A stretch of DNA of 64,000 nt from Sulfobacillus thermosulfidooxidans (GCF_001280565.1 NZ_LGRO01000001.1:186001-250000), one strand, 5' to 3'. Counted from the stretch's first letter, positions 27,507-36,911 are shown. Made by a program: numbers and translations. Notes: generated by a model from the sequence alone, not told the origin.

Positions 27507-28007
27507 TTATAGAAGTTTAACCATGGTATACTCGTGCACCCAATGCCCATTGGGTTGCAGTATGCTGTCGTGCCGAAGACCCTCAACCATAAAACCCTGT
27601 TTGAGGTATAAATTCAGTGCAGCGCGGTTCTCGCAAATCACCGTGAGTTCTAAACGATGAAACTCATGGCAATGTGCCCAGGCCTCCATGGTCCGAAAGA
27701 GTGCGGATCCCAAACCCTGGCCCCGGTGTGCAGCCAGAATTCCCACCACTATGTACCCGGTATGGCGAATCTTGAGCGGGGCCATGGCCTGAAGTGTCAA
27801 GGCTCCGACCAGACGTTGGCCCTCCGCCACTACCCATATCATAGAACGACCGTCCGAGAGAATTTTATGAATGATGTCCCGCTGCTGTGCGACGGTTGTT
27901 TGCCGCTCCCCCGGTGCCATGAGCATGAAATCGGTTTCCAGGTCGAGTTGGCGCTGCATGGTCAAAAAGGCTTCTGCATCATCCTCGGTGATTTGCCGAA
28001 TCTCCAT
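27507..28007 (-). CDS. GNAT-family N-acetyltransferase
   Basis: I prefer the ATG at 28007 (MEIRQITEDDAEAFL), preceded by GGGAGATGG; a GTG at 28025 is the alternative. The acetyl-CoA motif is complete (VGILAAHRGQGLGSALF), followed by LELTVICENRAALNLYLKQGF, as in RimI/PhnO-like small-molecule or protein acetyltransferases. The IscB element is inserted about 40 bases upstream, so the promoter may have been displaced. Confidence 0.85.
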   Translation of the reverse strand: MEIRQITEDDAEAFLTMQRQLDLETDFMLMAPGERQTTVAQQRDIIHKILSDGRSMIWVVAEGQRLVGALTLQAMAPLKIRHTGYIVVGILAAHRGQGLGSALFRTMEAWAHCHEFHRLELTVICENRAALNLYLKQGFMVEGLRHDSILQPNGHWVHEYTMVKLL

Positions 28008-28106
28008 ATTCCATCTCCCACTCACACTTCACATCATTCTTTCACCAAAATTACGCGGCGCGGAAGCCTCGTCCTTCAGGGCGAGGAGGAGCGCCGTCCC
28101 TTCCTT

Positions 28107-29519
28107 TCAATAGGCATATTGGTAACCATCCGCATGGTGGAGGATGTGGCAGTATCGATAGGGAATGCCATCCGCCTTGCCAATTCGAAAGTATCCAGTT
28201 GCCCGGGCTAAGACTCGCCCAACGTGGGTGCCTTGGCGTTTCCCCTTTAGGACCACAGCCCGAACCATGTCGCCGGTTTGGAAACCCATGAACTTCTTTT
28301 GCCGTCGCGCGTGCCGGATTGGGAATCCGTATTTGTCTGTGCCACACCGCTGACGTTTCCCATGGCCGGTGGCTTTGATTCGGAACGCAGGCCTCTTTTC
28401 AACGGTGAGTCGAACCGGTGTGGAAGCCCCAACACAGGCCGCGTCCAGCCAGTGAGTCTTCGGCAACCCCAGCCGGGTCCGGTTATATTTGGTCTGCCCT
28501 CCGGTCCCGGTTTCCAAGGGGAGGTCCAAGGCCCGTAACCGGTGGAATAGAGCCCGGCGGGTGGCGTTAACCGCAGCGGCGTCCTTGAGCGAAACCTTGA
28601 GTTGTTTCATGGCTTCAGGAAATCGTTGAGCCCGGATCCGGTCGATTTTCCGAGAGGATTCCTGCAACTGGGACAGCCATTCTTCAGGTTGGAGGTTGTC
28701 CTTGGATTCGTTGCAAGTCCGGCATGCAATGACTAGGTTGCTGATGCGGTCCGTGCCTTTGGGTCCGTGTTTGGGGTTCTTGGGCACGACATGCTCGACG
28801 TTCAGCACGGGATCCCCGGATGCCCCATCACAGTAGGCACATTGATGTCCAAACTTCTCCAGCAGATATTCTTTGACTTCCTATCCAAAGAGGGTGCCTT
28901 GCTGATACTCCACACCTTGAATCTCTGGATTTTCGATCTTCTGCAGGTCAAACCGAACCAGTTCCATGGAGATCGCTGTTGCGGGAAGGAGTCGGATCAG
29001 CCGTGTTGTCCAGGTGACGGTGTTGGCCACTCGGCTTTCCAGGGATGGCGGAAGCCACCTTGAACCAACCGACATGTTAGACGGCTCCTTGGCATGATTC
29101 CGACACGTTTTGTGTTTATGGCGAGCATTCTTGCCGCAGACAATACACTTCTCAGGATTCCGATTTCGGAAACGGGGCTTACGGTAGCGGGTTTTGCGGT
29201 TGCGGCGACCATGCCGTAAAGAAGCCCGATCGTGCATACGGGAATGGATCTGTTCGCCCCGATGTTCCAGTTCGGCAGCCCAGACCACACGGTTTGTGGA
29301 TTCGTTGAGAACCGCAAACCCAGTAGTCTTGCTGCCGGAATCGATCTTGATCCGATGGGGGTGGACGATGGATTCCTCCATGGTCCGGTCCTGCAAAATG
29401 ATCGTGAAGGGGTAGCGGCGAAACACAACCGCCTTGCCCTTCTTGAGCAATTCTCGGGCCCGCGCCGGATGGCAGGGATCTAGAGGTTTCCGGTTGGTGT
29501 CAAGGACGAAAACGCGCAT
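28107..29519 (-). pseudogene. iscB: IscB RNA-guided nuclease (OMEGA system), one in-frame amber codon
   Basis: The ATG at 29519 follows TAAGGAG. The order is a PLMP domain (NRKPLDPCHPARARELLKKG, here PLDP), RuvC-I (IKIDSGSKTTGFAVL with the catalytic Asp), an Arg-rich bridge helix (RASLRHGRRNRKTRYRKPRF), RuvC-II (ISMELVRFDLQK), HNH (VEHVVPKNPKHGPKGTDR with RTCNESKDN) and RuvC-III (KTHWLDAACVG). About 470 codons, normal for IscB. The only defect is TAG at 28881-28883, directly after GTLFG and before EVKEYLLEKFG, where relatives have Tyr. A GTG at 28808 could restart the HNH half. Without readthrough the protein is split before HNH. Confidence 0.9.
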
Positions 29520-29790
29520 GGTTGAATCTCCTTACGGGAACAACTCGGCTTGCGCCGGTAACGTGAGCCTCGTCGATGTTACCCAGGCTTTTTGCATCCA
29601 GAGCACTGGCTTCGACCCCGTAGGCCTGTTTAACTCTGGACGACAGGGCAGCGGACTGGCATCGCGCATCCGCAGGTGTCATGACCCGGATAACGTAGCC
29701 CGATGGGGCAAATGCCCCCTGGCTGGGACTGGTCAACCTCGGGTTTGAAGCTTACTTCAAGCCTCGCCCTTGAGGGCGGGGTGGTTGACA
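29520..29790 (-). ncRNA. Probable omega-RNA (guide RNA scaffold) of the IscB element
   Basis: IscB omega-RNAs are encoded just upstream of the nuclease on the same strand. The 270 bases here contain no gene, open on the minus strand with CAACCACCCCGCCC then the hairpin CCGCCCTCAAGGGCGAGG, and continue with several GC-rich stems, e.g. GGGGGCATTTGCCCC near 29705-29719. Their position between the element end and the IscB start is that of known scaffolds. The guide would be about 16 bases lying just outside the element, to the right of ~29790, read on the minus strand. No expression evidence. Confidence 0.65.
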
Positions 29791-30657
29791 GTCTGCGACA
29801 TACCACGTGCTTGCTTTTCGTATCATACGGCGTGTGGCCTCTTAAATCAACATTTTCTCGGGTTCTCGCAGAGTATTTGCCTCACGCGCTATCCGTCCGG
29901 GTTAGCGCGTTGGGGTTTGCTCGCGCCAAGCGAGAAGTGGCGTCCAATGGATCGTTCCGTCTTCAAAATTTCAGTCAGCAGGGCATCGCAATCCTTCGAG
30001 TTCGCCTCTCGCATGCCACCATGGATCGACCTGGCCGAGCGTAACTCGGACGAACAAAACGGAAAATTCCCACCTCAGCTTGCACATCACCCAAGGATCT
30101 GGCCTTGGGAGAGCGAGAAGAATGGCGGTTGCATCTGTTTTTGATTTTTGATGGGGCCTGGTATAGTTTGGCACGTTGAGGATCGATGCGCTCGGCAATT
30201 ACTTAAGTCGGTCTGTTATGCCCAAAGGTTACTGGGGTAGGATGAAGGATCCTTATGAATGATGGTATTGAAGCATGGACAATTGACCCGGTCGTAATTC
30301 AAGGACCAAGCCATACCGTGAGTCACAGCACTCAAGAAACCGATTGCCCCGGCGGCAAACTCCGGTCCGCGGACCAGGAAGTCCGCGGCTGACGGCGACG
30401 GATACGGGATTGGGAAAAGAGGAATGCGATCTGAAAAAAGCGATGTGCTGCGTCGCCAACGATTGGCAGGGAAATGCGCTGTCAATCAAGAACGCTGCGC
30501 CCCCTTACAGGGATTTCGGAGTGGGTCCTATACATGGCGAGATGCGCCCGCCAGACGGGCGCGATCTCATCGGGGACGGGAAATGCCCGGTCTGCTGCCG
30601 TCCAAATACGGGCCAATGTCGATTCTGGTAGCCGTATAAGGGCTTCGGATCGCCGTG
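29791..30657. other. Non-coding region right of the IscB element
   Basis: No gene is supported over ~870 bases. A perfect 8-bp inverted repeat, CCGCGGAC / GTCCGCGG with a 6-base loop, is at 30367-30388, and a TATAGT box near 30160. Short frames here lack ribosome-binding sites. The aldolase gene ends at the right border, so the stem at 30367-30388 may help end its operon. Confidence 0.4.
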
Positions 30658-31482
30658 CTATTCTGGTAAGGATAATTGGTGAATTTTTTCTCTGACCGCA
30701 TTGCGAATTTTCCTGCGGATTGCTCGCTGGACATCCCGTGGTTTTTGATGCGGCATGTGCTCGACGGTGTGCCACCAAATTCGTCGCAGTTCGGTACCAA
30801 AGTTCATTTTCGCAATGCCGTTGTGACGCATGGCATCATACATCTCGACCGCGACCCCACTAGCTCCATGGAGGACCAGCGGAACCGGGCATGCCGCATG
30901 AATGGCGGCTAACCGGGCGACATCAATGTGGGAGGTGGCAACGTGCGTGGCATGATGATTCCCAATTGCGACAGCGAGCACATCCACACCCGTCGCTTCC
31001 ACAAAAGCCACGGCGTCTTCGGGAGAGGTCAAGTGGGCCCATTCGAGAGGCTCTCCTGGTTTTGGTACGTGGCCGATTTCCGCTTCGACTAACACACCTC
31101 GCGCATGGGCCCATTCGACCACTTGTTGGGTGTGGCGGACATTCTCCGCAAAAGGTAAGGCCGATCCATCATACATGACGGAGGTGAATCCCCAATCCAG
31201 GGCTTGCCGGATGTCCGTGAGGGTGGTGGCATGGTCCAAATGCCACGAAACCGGCGACGGCAAGGGATCCAGGACCGTGGACAGCAAGGATGTGAGCACA
31301 TCGTATCCCCAAATCGCCAGGGTTTCGGGGGTGAGTTGGACAAACATGGGAACCGGTTCCGTCTCCAGGGCTTGGGCAATCCCTAAGACCATTTCTGGAT
31401 TATCGGCGTTGATGCCTAAGAGAACACGGTGAGTCTGGGCAAAGTCGGAGAGCACATCGTGTAAGGGGTGACGAGCCATCAT
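30658..31482 (-). CDS. Class II ketose-bisphosphate aldolase (tagatose/fructose-1,6-bisphosphate type)
   Basis: ATG at 31482 (or 31479) after AAGGAGG; the longer frame to 31536 is not used. The 275-residue protein has the zinc and catalytic sites of GatY/KbaY/Fba enzymes: HLDHATTLTDIRQALDWGFTSVMYDGS, VEAEIGHV, and VLHGASGV with the later zinc His. It is last in the minus-strand operon after a SIS isomerase, DeoR regulator and PfkB kinase. This order suggests cleavage of tagatose-1,6-bisphosphate to DHAP and glyceraldehyde-3-phosphate. Fructose-bisphosphate specificity cannot be excluded. Confidence 0.85.
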   Translation of the reverse strand: MMARHPLHDVLSDFAQTHRVLLGINADNPEMVLGIAQALETEPVPMFVQLTPETLAIWGYDVLTSLLSTVLDPLPSPVSWHLDHATTLTDIRQALDWGFTSVMYDGSALPFAENVRHTQQVVEWAHARGVLVEAEIGHVPKPGEPLEWAHLTSPEDAVAFVEATGVDVLAVAIGNHHATHVATSHIDVARLAAIHAACPVPLVLHGASGVAVEMYDAMRHNGIAKMNFGTELRRIWWHTVEHMPHQKPRDVQRAIRRKIRNAVREKIHQLSLPE

Positions 31483-31670
31483 GGAAGCCTCCTTGGGCAT
31501 GAAAGTGGTATGGCAAAACGCAAAACAGTGTGCCACTTCGGCGGTGGATGACGGGCGAGGATGTCCTGTTCGCTCGGTGATGGACCGGGAGAGTCGTCAC
31601 CGATTACCGCGTTTATTACGAAACAACTGCGAGGCGATGGGGTCTGGTGCAGCTACGGGTCGGATTGTCG

Positions 31671-32543
31671 TCAGGGGGACTCGAGTTGTGCCAAGACATT
31701 CCGATCAATTTCGGCGACGCCTTCGGTGACGACACTGGCGGATGCCGCCCTCACCGCATAAACGAGCGCGTCCGACCAGGATTGCTGCAGGGACAAAGCG
31801 TGCACCAACGCGCCGACCAACACATCGCCCGCTCCCACGGGATTCCGCACGGGCACGTGAGGGGCCCGAATAGTTTGCGGGATATCCCCCTCTGCAGGAT
31901 ACCACAGGACGCCCTCGGCTCCTCGCGTGATGACGCGATGTTGGGATCGGGAACTTAAGACACCCGCGGGCAGTTGCTCATATTCTTGCCGATTGGGACA
32001 AATGGCCCTCACCCCGGCTTCCCACGCTGCGATTAAAGGGTCTCCAGCGAGGTCGGCGATAATCCCTTGGCAGTGTGGACGGAGGGTGTGGACCCATTGG
32101 GTGATATCGTCTGCCGACAATCCCGGGGGCAGACTGCCAGAAATCGTGACCCAGTCTTGCGGTTGCAAACGATTACGCACCTGACGTAACAGGGCCTGAC
32201 TCGTTTCCGGAGAAACCCAGGGACCTTCTCCACGAATTTCGGTCACCTGCTGATTGTCTAAGAGACTGAGACAAATCCGGGAAGAGTCTGTCGTGGGTTC
32301 GGCGAGATACGGGATCTGTTGTGCGGCTAAGGCGTGCCGAATCCAGTCCCCGATGGCTCCCCCATAAAATCCCACAGCGGTCACCTCTCCACCGAGTTGT
32401 TGAATGGCCCGGGCCACGTTGTTGCCTTTGCCTCCGGCATACCCTGTCCAGGACACCCGGTTGTACGTATGACCCCGATATAGGGCCGTGGGTAACCGGA
32501 GGACCACATCCCAGGAGGGATTAAAGGTGACCGCATAAATCAT
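31671..32543 (-). CDS. PfkB-family sugar-phosphate kinase (tagatose-6-P / 1-phosphofructokinase type)
   Basis: The ATG at 32543 overlaps the stop of the DeoR gene (ATGA), so the frame upstream of it is ignored. About 290 residues with the two PfkB signatures: GYAGGKGNNVARAI near the N-terminus and RNPVGAGDVLVGALVHA with the catalytic Asp near the C-terminus. The start MIYAVTFNPSWD is the usual beginning of LacC/FruK-like kinases. In this operon it would phosphorylate tagatose-6-phosphate before the aldolase step. Confidence 0.87.
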   Translation of the reverse strand: MIYAVTFNPSWDVVLRLPTALYRGHTYNRVSWTGYAGGKGNNVARAIQQLGGEVTAVGFYGGAIGDWIRHALAAQQIPYLAEPTTDSSRICLSLLDNQQVTEIRGEGPWVSPETSQALLRQVRNRLQPQDWVTISGSLPPGLSADDITQWVHTLRPHCQGIIADLAGDPLIAAWEAGVRAICPNRQEYEQLPAGVLSSRSQHRVITRGAEGVLWYPAEGDIPQTIRAPHVPVRNPVGAGDVLVGALVHALSLQQSWSDALVYAVRAASASVVTEGVAEIDRNVLAQLESP

Positions 32544-33373
32544 GAGGGATCCTCCCGCACGAGGGTTTGCCAGATTCCAACCGTATGGGCTGCATTGACG
32601 GTCGGATCCGGCATCACGGGCCACTCCTGAAGCACGGACGCTGCTTGGAGCCCCGTGGCCATATAGTCGATGTCGGTCCACTCCAGCATCCGGTAAAGCG
32701 CGTTGCGGTGGATTTTGCTATGATCGGCTACAATGAGCACGTGATCGGCTGCCCGGCGAAATCCTTGCCCCAACACCGCTTCCTCACTGGCCGTCGTGGT
32801 GATGCCAATGCGCGGATGGATGCCATTGGCCCCGAGGATGGCCCAATCGAGATGAAGGCCGGCCAGACCTTGGAGGGCCATCGACCCGGTGGTTTCATAG
32901 TTGTAGGGACGTAAATCACCGCCCACGACCACAACTGGAATATCCGTTTGGGCTAATTGGTAGGCAATGTTAATGGCATTGGTAACCACCGTGAGTCCTT
33001 TGGGATTCTTGGCCAGTTGTGTGGCCACACGCGTTGTGGTGGTGCCCCCGTTCAAGCCAATCACGGCACCCTCGGGAAGCCATTCCACGACGAGAGCGGC
33101 CAGATCGTCTTTCTCTTCGGGAAATAAGGCCGTTTTATCCTGAAAGCGTTGTTCGATATCCTGCAGGTCTAGACCGATGGCCCCATGGTACCGCCGAATC
33201 TGGGGTTCGCGTTGCATCAGGTCGTGAATATCCCGCCGAATGGTGGCGAGCGAACAGGAAAACGTTTCGGCCAATTCTTGCACCGTGACGGTTCCGGTTT
33301 GCTTGAGCCGTGACAAAATGGCGCGTTGACGTTCCCGGGCGTTTTTCGGGAGGTCACGGGGCGAAGTCATCAT
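32540..33373 (-). CDS. DeoR-family transcriptional regulator
   Basis: 277 residues. The N-terminal DeoR helix-turn-helix reads RQRAILSRLKQTGTVTVQELAETFSCSLATIRRDIHDL. The C-terminal sugar-phosphate sensor has NGGTTTTRVA and IVADHSKI, both characteristic. It overlaps the upstream SIS gene by ~20 bases and the kinase gene by 4. As in the AgaR/LacR systems it probably represses this operon until a sugar phosphate binds. A palindrome at 34420-34434 in front of the operon is a candidate operator. Confidence 0.92.
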   Translation of the reverse strand: MMTSPRDLPKNARERQRAILSRLKQTGTVTVQELAETFSCSLATIRRDIHDLMQREPQIRRYHGAIGLDLQDIEQRFQDKTALFPEEKDDLAALVVEWLPEGAVIGLNGGTTTTRVATQLAKNPKGLTVVTNAINIAYQLAQTDIPVVVVGGDLRPYNYETTGSMALQGLAGLHLDWAILGANGIHPRIGITTTASEEAVLGQGFRRAADHVLIVADHSKIHRNALYRMLEWTDIDYMATGLQAASVLQEWPVMPDPTVNAAHTVGIWQTLVREDPS

Positions 33374-34373
33374 GGTCTAATTCCACCACCTGGGTAATAT
33401 TGACCGGGTGATCCGGGTCTTTGTTGACCAGCAGAGTCCACTGCCAGGCTAAATACTGCAACGGAATCACGGCTAACGGGCCTAGGGCCACATCGGGACA
33501 GGAGGCCGGGAGCTGGATAGCTGAATAGTCTGCCCCCGAATGATGCCAGTCGGGCTGCGCAATCACAAGCACTTGGCCTTGCCGATGCGCGATATCACGC
33601 ACGACGGTGCGTTCATGGGATCGATGGCGTGTTTGGCCCAAGACGACAATCAGATCGTCGGGGGTGATGCTGCCCCAGGGTCCATGACGAAACTCCATCG
33701 GTGCATAGGCCATGGCACACTGATTCGACATTTCTTGGGCCTTCAAGGCGCCTTCTTGGGCAATACCATAGCGCACCCCGCTGCCCAGCACATAGAGTCG
33801 ACGGGGAGGATGTGCGGCCAGCAGGGGCGGGATAACCGCTTCGGCTTGCTGCACCATGTCGTCTACGGCAGCGACCAACTCCTCCGATACTCGTGAGACG
33901 GTCGCGGTTAACTGCAAGACCTGTTGGAGGATAAAGAGCATACTGCTAAAGGATTGCACCATGACGATGGTTGCATCCTCCCCCTCCGGGGATAGGATGA
34001 GATGTTCGGCGTGCGCAGCCAAGGGACTGTCAGGGTGGCACGTGACGGCCACGGTTCGCCAGTCGGCTTCCCGTGCAGCCTGCAGTGCCCACAGAGCTTC
34101 GGATGTGGTTCCGGACCGCGAAATGATGATCAGGCACCCCGTCCCGCGTAAAGCAATTTCCGGTTCTAAGAGAATGTCCGTGGAGGCGACGGCGCGCGCC
34201 TCTAATCCTAAGAACCGCGCAAAGTGAGCCGCGGTTTGCGCAAGATAATAGGACGATCCGCTGCCGCTGAAGATATAGGGGCCAGAAAACGGCAAGGGCT
34301 GTGCCCACGGTAAGGTGGCGTGCCAGGCCTCGGCTTGATGGTGAATCAGGTGATAAACCTGTGTACCGCGCAT
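33354..34373 (-). CDS. Double SIS-domain sugar isomerase/deaminase (AgaS-like)
   Basis: 339 residues. It has two SIS domains, the first with FSGSGSSYYLAQTAAHF and LIIISRSGTTSEAL, the second with LYVLGSGVRYGIAQEGALKAQE and APMEFRHGPWG. This is the isomerase half of glucosamine synthase without the glutaminase, as in AgaS and FrlB-type enzymes. With a DeoR regulator, PfkB kinase and class II aldolase downstream, conversion of galactosamine-6-phosphate (or a related amino sugar phosphate) to tagatose-6-phosphate is the best reading. First gene of the operon. Confidence 0.85.
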   Translation of the reverse strand: MRGTQVYHLIHHQAEAWHATLPWAQPLPFSGPYIFSGSGSSYYLAQTAAHFARFLGLEARAVASTDILLEPEIALRGTGCLIIISRSGTTSEALWALQAAREADWRTVAVTCHPDSPLAAHAEHLILSPEGEDATIVMVQSFSSMLFILQQVLQLTATVSRVSEELVAAVDDMVQQAEAVIPPLLAAHPPRRLYVLGSGVRYGIAQEGALKAQEMSNQCAMAYAPMEFRHGPWGSITPDDLIVVLGQTRHRSHERTVVRDIAHRQGQVLVIAQPDWHHSGADYSAIQLPASCPDVALGPLAVIPLQYLAWQWTLLVNKDPDHPVNITQVVELDHDDFAP

Positions 34374-34419
34374 AATACGGTTCTCCTTTTTTGATGATCG
34401 AAAAGGATCACGAAATGGA

Positions 34420-34434
34420 ATATTTCACAAATAT
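34420..34434. promoter_or_regulatory. Perfect palindrome ATATTT-CAC-AAATAT, candidate operator
   Basis: Two 6-base arms around a 3-base centre lie 47 bases upstream of the AgaS-like start, in the divergent control region. DeoR- and ROK-type repressors both bind such AT-rich palindromes. Evidence is symmetry and position. Confidence 0.5.
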
Positions 34435-34501
34435 TTTTTAGAAACATGATTCTATTATGCACAAAATTAACTGCGTGTGCTAGGATCAGCGCATAAACTC
34501 G

Positions 34502-34530
34502 TTGTAAAAATCCCGTAGGGATCATTATAG
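34502..34530 (+). promoter_or_regulatory. Promoter of the permease-kinase-NagB genes
   Basis: TTGTAA (34502-34507) and TTATAG (34525-34530) are separated by 17 bases, a good sigma-A arrangement, 55 bases before the permease start. Confidence 0.55.
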
Positions 34531-34584
34531 TCAATTGTCGCGCTTGTTTGTCTATTTATGATGATAGAAAGGAGATTTTTCACA

Positions 34585-35991
34585 ATGGCACGAACTAGCC
34601 AAGAGACCCCCCGTTTCATTCGCGCTCTCGGGTTGTTTTCAGCCACGGCGGTCAATATGTCGCAAATGGTGGGTATTGGGCCGTTTATTACTATTCCGCT
34701 GATCTTATCGGCAATGGGGGGCCCTCAAGCCATCCTGGGGTGGATTGTGGGAGCACTGTTAGCCATGGCTGATGGACTTGTGTGGAGCGAATTAGGGGCC
34801 GCAATGCCCGGTACCGGGGGATCGTATGTGTATTTGCGCGAAGCCTATCAATACTATAGTGGGAAATTGGTCCCGTTTCTTTTTGTGTGGTCGACATTGC
34901 TCGCGACCCCCTTGATTATGTCGACGGGAATGATCGGCATGGCAAATTATCTCGGGTACTTTTGGCATGGCATGACGCCCTTAGATACGAAATGGGTGGC
35001 TGCGGGCATCACGATTGTTACCGTAGCGTTGTTATATCGACGCATTGATTCTATCGCTCGCATTACACAGGTTCTCTGGGGTGGAATGCTTCTGACTGTC
35101 TTGATGGTGATTGTGGCGGCAGCCACACATTTTCATCCCCGCTTAGCATTTTCATACCCACCAGGAGCATTTGCTTTGACACCTAAATTCTTCGCAGGCT
35201 TAGGAGCGGGCCTATTGATTGCCATTTATGATTACTTAGGGTATTATACGACGGCTTATCTAGGGGATGAAGTGAAAAATCCTGGCAAAGTGATTCCGGG
35301 ATCGATTCTTCTGGCCATTCTTGCCGTGGGCGTAATCGATTTGTCCATGAATATCGGCATCATTGGTGTCGTCCCGTGGCACGAAGCAGCGAAATCCAAT
35401 ACGATTGGCACTTTGTTTATGGAAAAAGCTTGGGGGCCCACCGGAGCCACCATTCTTGCGCTTCTCATCTTGTGGACGGCTTTTGCCTCGGTTTACACGG
35501 GACTTTTGGGGGGATCCCGTCTGCCCTATAACGCGGCTCGTGACAAACTCTTTTTTAAGAGTTTCGGCGTGCTGCATCCGCGCCTTAAATTTCCGTATAT
35601 TTCCTTATTAGTAATGGGAGGATTCACGGCGATTTTCAGCTTTTTCAGTCTGTCTGCCATCATTAATGCATTGATGGCGATTTCGATTGTAGTGCAATTT
35701 ATTGGGCAAGTGATTGCCCTGACCCTCCTTCGAATCAAACAACCTGAGCTACATCGTCCGTTCCGTCAATGGCTGTATCCTCTGCCAAGTCTGGTGGCCT
35801 TTATCGGGTGGATCTATGTGTTTGTCTCGTCGGGCTGGCCCGCGATTCGTCTGGCCCTCATATGGACAGTGCTTGGTTTGATCGCCTTTGTTGTGTGGGC
35901 CTATTATGAACGCGTGTGGCCTTTTCATCCTCTAAAGGACGAAGTGAAAGAAATGTATGTGACCTCCTCATCAGCCGGAGCGGAAGACTGA
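34585..35991 (+). CDS. APC-superfamily permease
   Basis: The ATG at 34585 is chosen because AAAGGAG precedes it. About 468 residues and twelve helices. The first helix region MVGIGPFITIPLILSAMGGPQAILGW and the segment SELGAAMPGTGGSYVYLREAY are diagnostic for APC amino-acid/amine transporters. Its stop overlaps the ROK kinase start (TGATG). In company with a sugar kinase and NagB it may import an amino sugar or a linked amino acid rather than a free amino acid; that is inference. Confidence 0.88.
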   Translation: MARTSQETPRFIRALGLFSATAVNMSQMVGIGPFITIPLILSAMGGPQAILGWIVGALLAMADGLVWSELGAAMPGTGGSYVYLREAYQYYSGKLVPFLFVWSTLLATPLIMSTGMIGMANYLGYFWHGMTPLDTKWVAAGITIVTVALLYRRIDSIARITQVLWGGMLLTVLMVIVAAATHFHPRLAFSYPPGAFALTPKFFAGLGAGLLIAIYDYLGYYTTAYLGDEVKNPGKVIPGSILLAILAVGVIDLSMNIGIIGVVPWHEAAKSNTIGTLFMEKAWGPTGATILALLILWTAFASVYTGLLGGSRLPYNAARDKLFFKSFGVLHPRLKFPYISLLVMGGFTAIFSFFSLSAIINALMAISIVVQFIGQVIALTLLRIKQPELHRPFRQWLYPLPSLVAFIGWIYVFVSSGWPAIRLALIWTVLGLIAFVVWAYYERVWPFHPLKDEVKEMYVTSSSAGAED

Positions 35992-36911
35992 TGAGAGAAC
36001 GGTCCTTTGTGCTCGGGATGGATTTTGGGGGAACGAAAATGGCACTGGCGACAGCTGATGACACCGGAACGATCCTGCACAGAGCGGATATTCCGACCTT
36101 GCCCGATGCTCAAGAGGCGGTATCGCGAGCCCTTGAGGTAGCGCACCAGCTGATTGATTGTACGAGAACCCAATACCAGTCCCAACTCCGGCGTGTCGGG
36201 GTTGCGACGATGGGGATTACACGGGATAGCGGAGTGCTGTTAGCACCAAATGTAGCCGGGTGGCGTGAATTGCGATTACCTCAGTTGCTGCATGCGGCAT
36301 TCCCTGGCATACCGGTTCTGATTGCCAACGATGTTAAAAGTGCTGCGTTGGCCGAGTTCAAATGGGGCGCTTTACAAGGGATGGATCCGGGACTGTATGT
36401 TAATCTGGGAACAGGGATTGCCGTGGCGTTGATTGCCTCTGGACGGATTATTCAAGGGGCTCATGGTGCCAGCGGAGAAATTGCATATAATCCACTGACA
36501 GAACACGACGTCTATGGCGTGCGCGACGACGTGGCGCCTCTAGAGGAGCGAGTGGGAGGCCGGGCGATTCAACGTCGAGCCCACGATGAATTGGGGTGGG
36601 GGCTCGGAGCCGGTGATCTCTTGCGTCGAGCCCAACGTGATCCATCCGTTCGGATATGGCTTGAACCGATATTACGCACATTGTCGTTCCAATTAACGCA
36701 TTTAGTGATTGCCCTTGATCCGGCCCGTGTCGTCATTGGCGGGGGATTGGCTACGGTGCATGAGGTCATCTTTCCGTATTTGAGGCAAAGCCTTAATTCT
36801 TTTGTACCGTTTCCGCCTGAATTAGTGACAGCGCATTTTGCACGGGATGCAGGATTGATGGGAGCGATTGCGTTGGCACTAGATGGAGCGCAAGCTGTTC
36901 AGGGGGGATAA
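35991..36911 (+). CDS. ROK-family sugar kinase without the zinc motif
   Basis: The ATG at 35991 overlaps the permease stop. About 306 residues. Phosphate-binding DFGGTKMALA, the sugar-site LIANDVKSAALAE (catalytic Asp), and LYVNLGTGIAVALI with GAHGASGEIAYNP are present. The usual CxCGxxGCxE zinc loop is replaced by a Cys-free stretch, VYGVRDDVAPLEERVGGRA. Zinc-less ROK kinases exist, so it may still be active. It would phosphorylate GlcNAc, glucosamine or MurNAc ahead of NagB. It has no DNA-binding domain, unlike the ROK protein at 53687. Confidence 0.83.
   Translation: MRERSFVLGMDFGGTKMALATADDTGTILHRADIPTLPDAQEAVSRALEVAHQLIDCTRTQYQSQLRRVGVATMGITRDSGVLLAPNVAGWRELRLPQLLHAAFPGIPVLIANDVKSAALAEFKWGALQGMDPGLYVNLGTGIAVALIASGRIIQGAHGASGEIAYNPLTEHDVYGVRDDVAPLEERVGGRAIQRRAHDELGWGLGAGDLLRRAQRDPSVRIWLEPILRTLSFQLTHLVIALDPARVVIGGGLATVHEVIFPYLRQSLNSFVPFPPELVTAHFARDAGLMGAIALALDGAQAVQGG

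Larger units (their letters stand above)
28045..29790 (-). mobile_element. IscB-carrying IS200/605-like (ISC) element
   Basis: The element is bounded by two related GC-rich hairpins: CCTCGTCCTTCAGGGCGAGG near 28067-28086 and CCTCGCCCTTGAGGGCGGGG near 29762-29781, the usual subterminal structures of this group. Between them are only the IscB gene and its upstream non-coding region. No TnpA transposase is present, so movement must depend on one supplied elsewhere. Exact ends are uncertain by some 10 bases. Confidence 0.75.
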
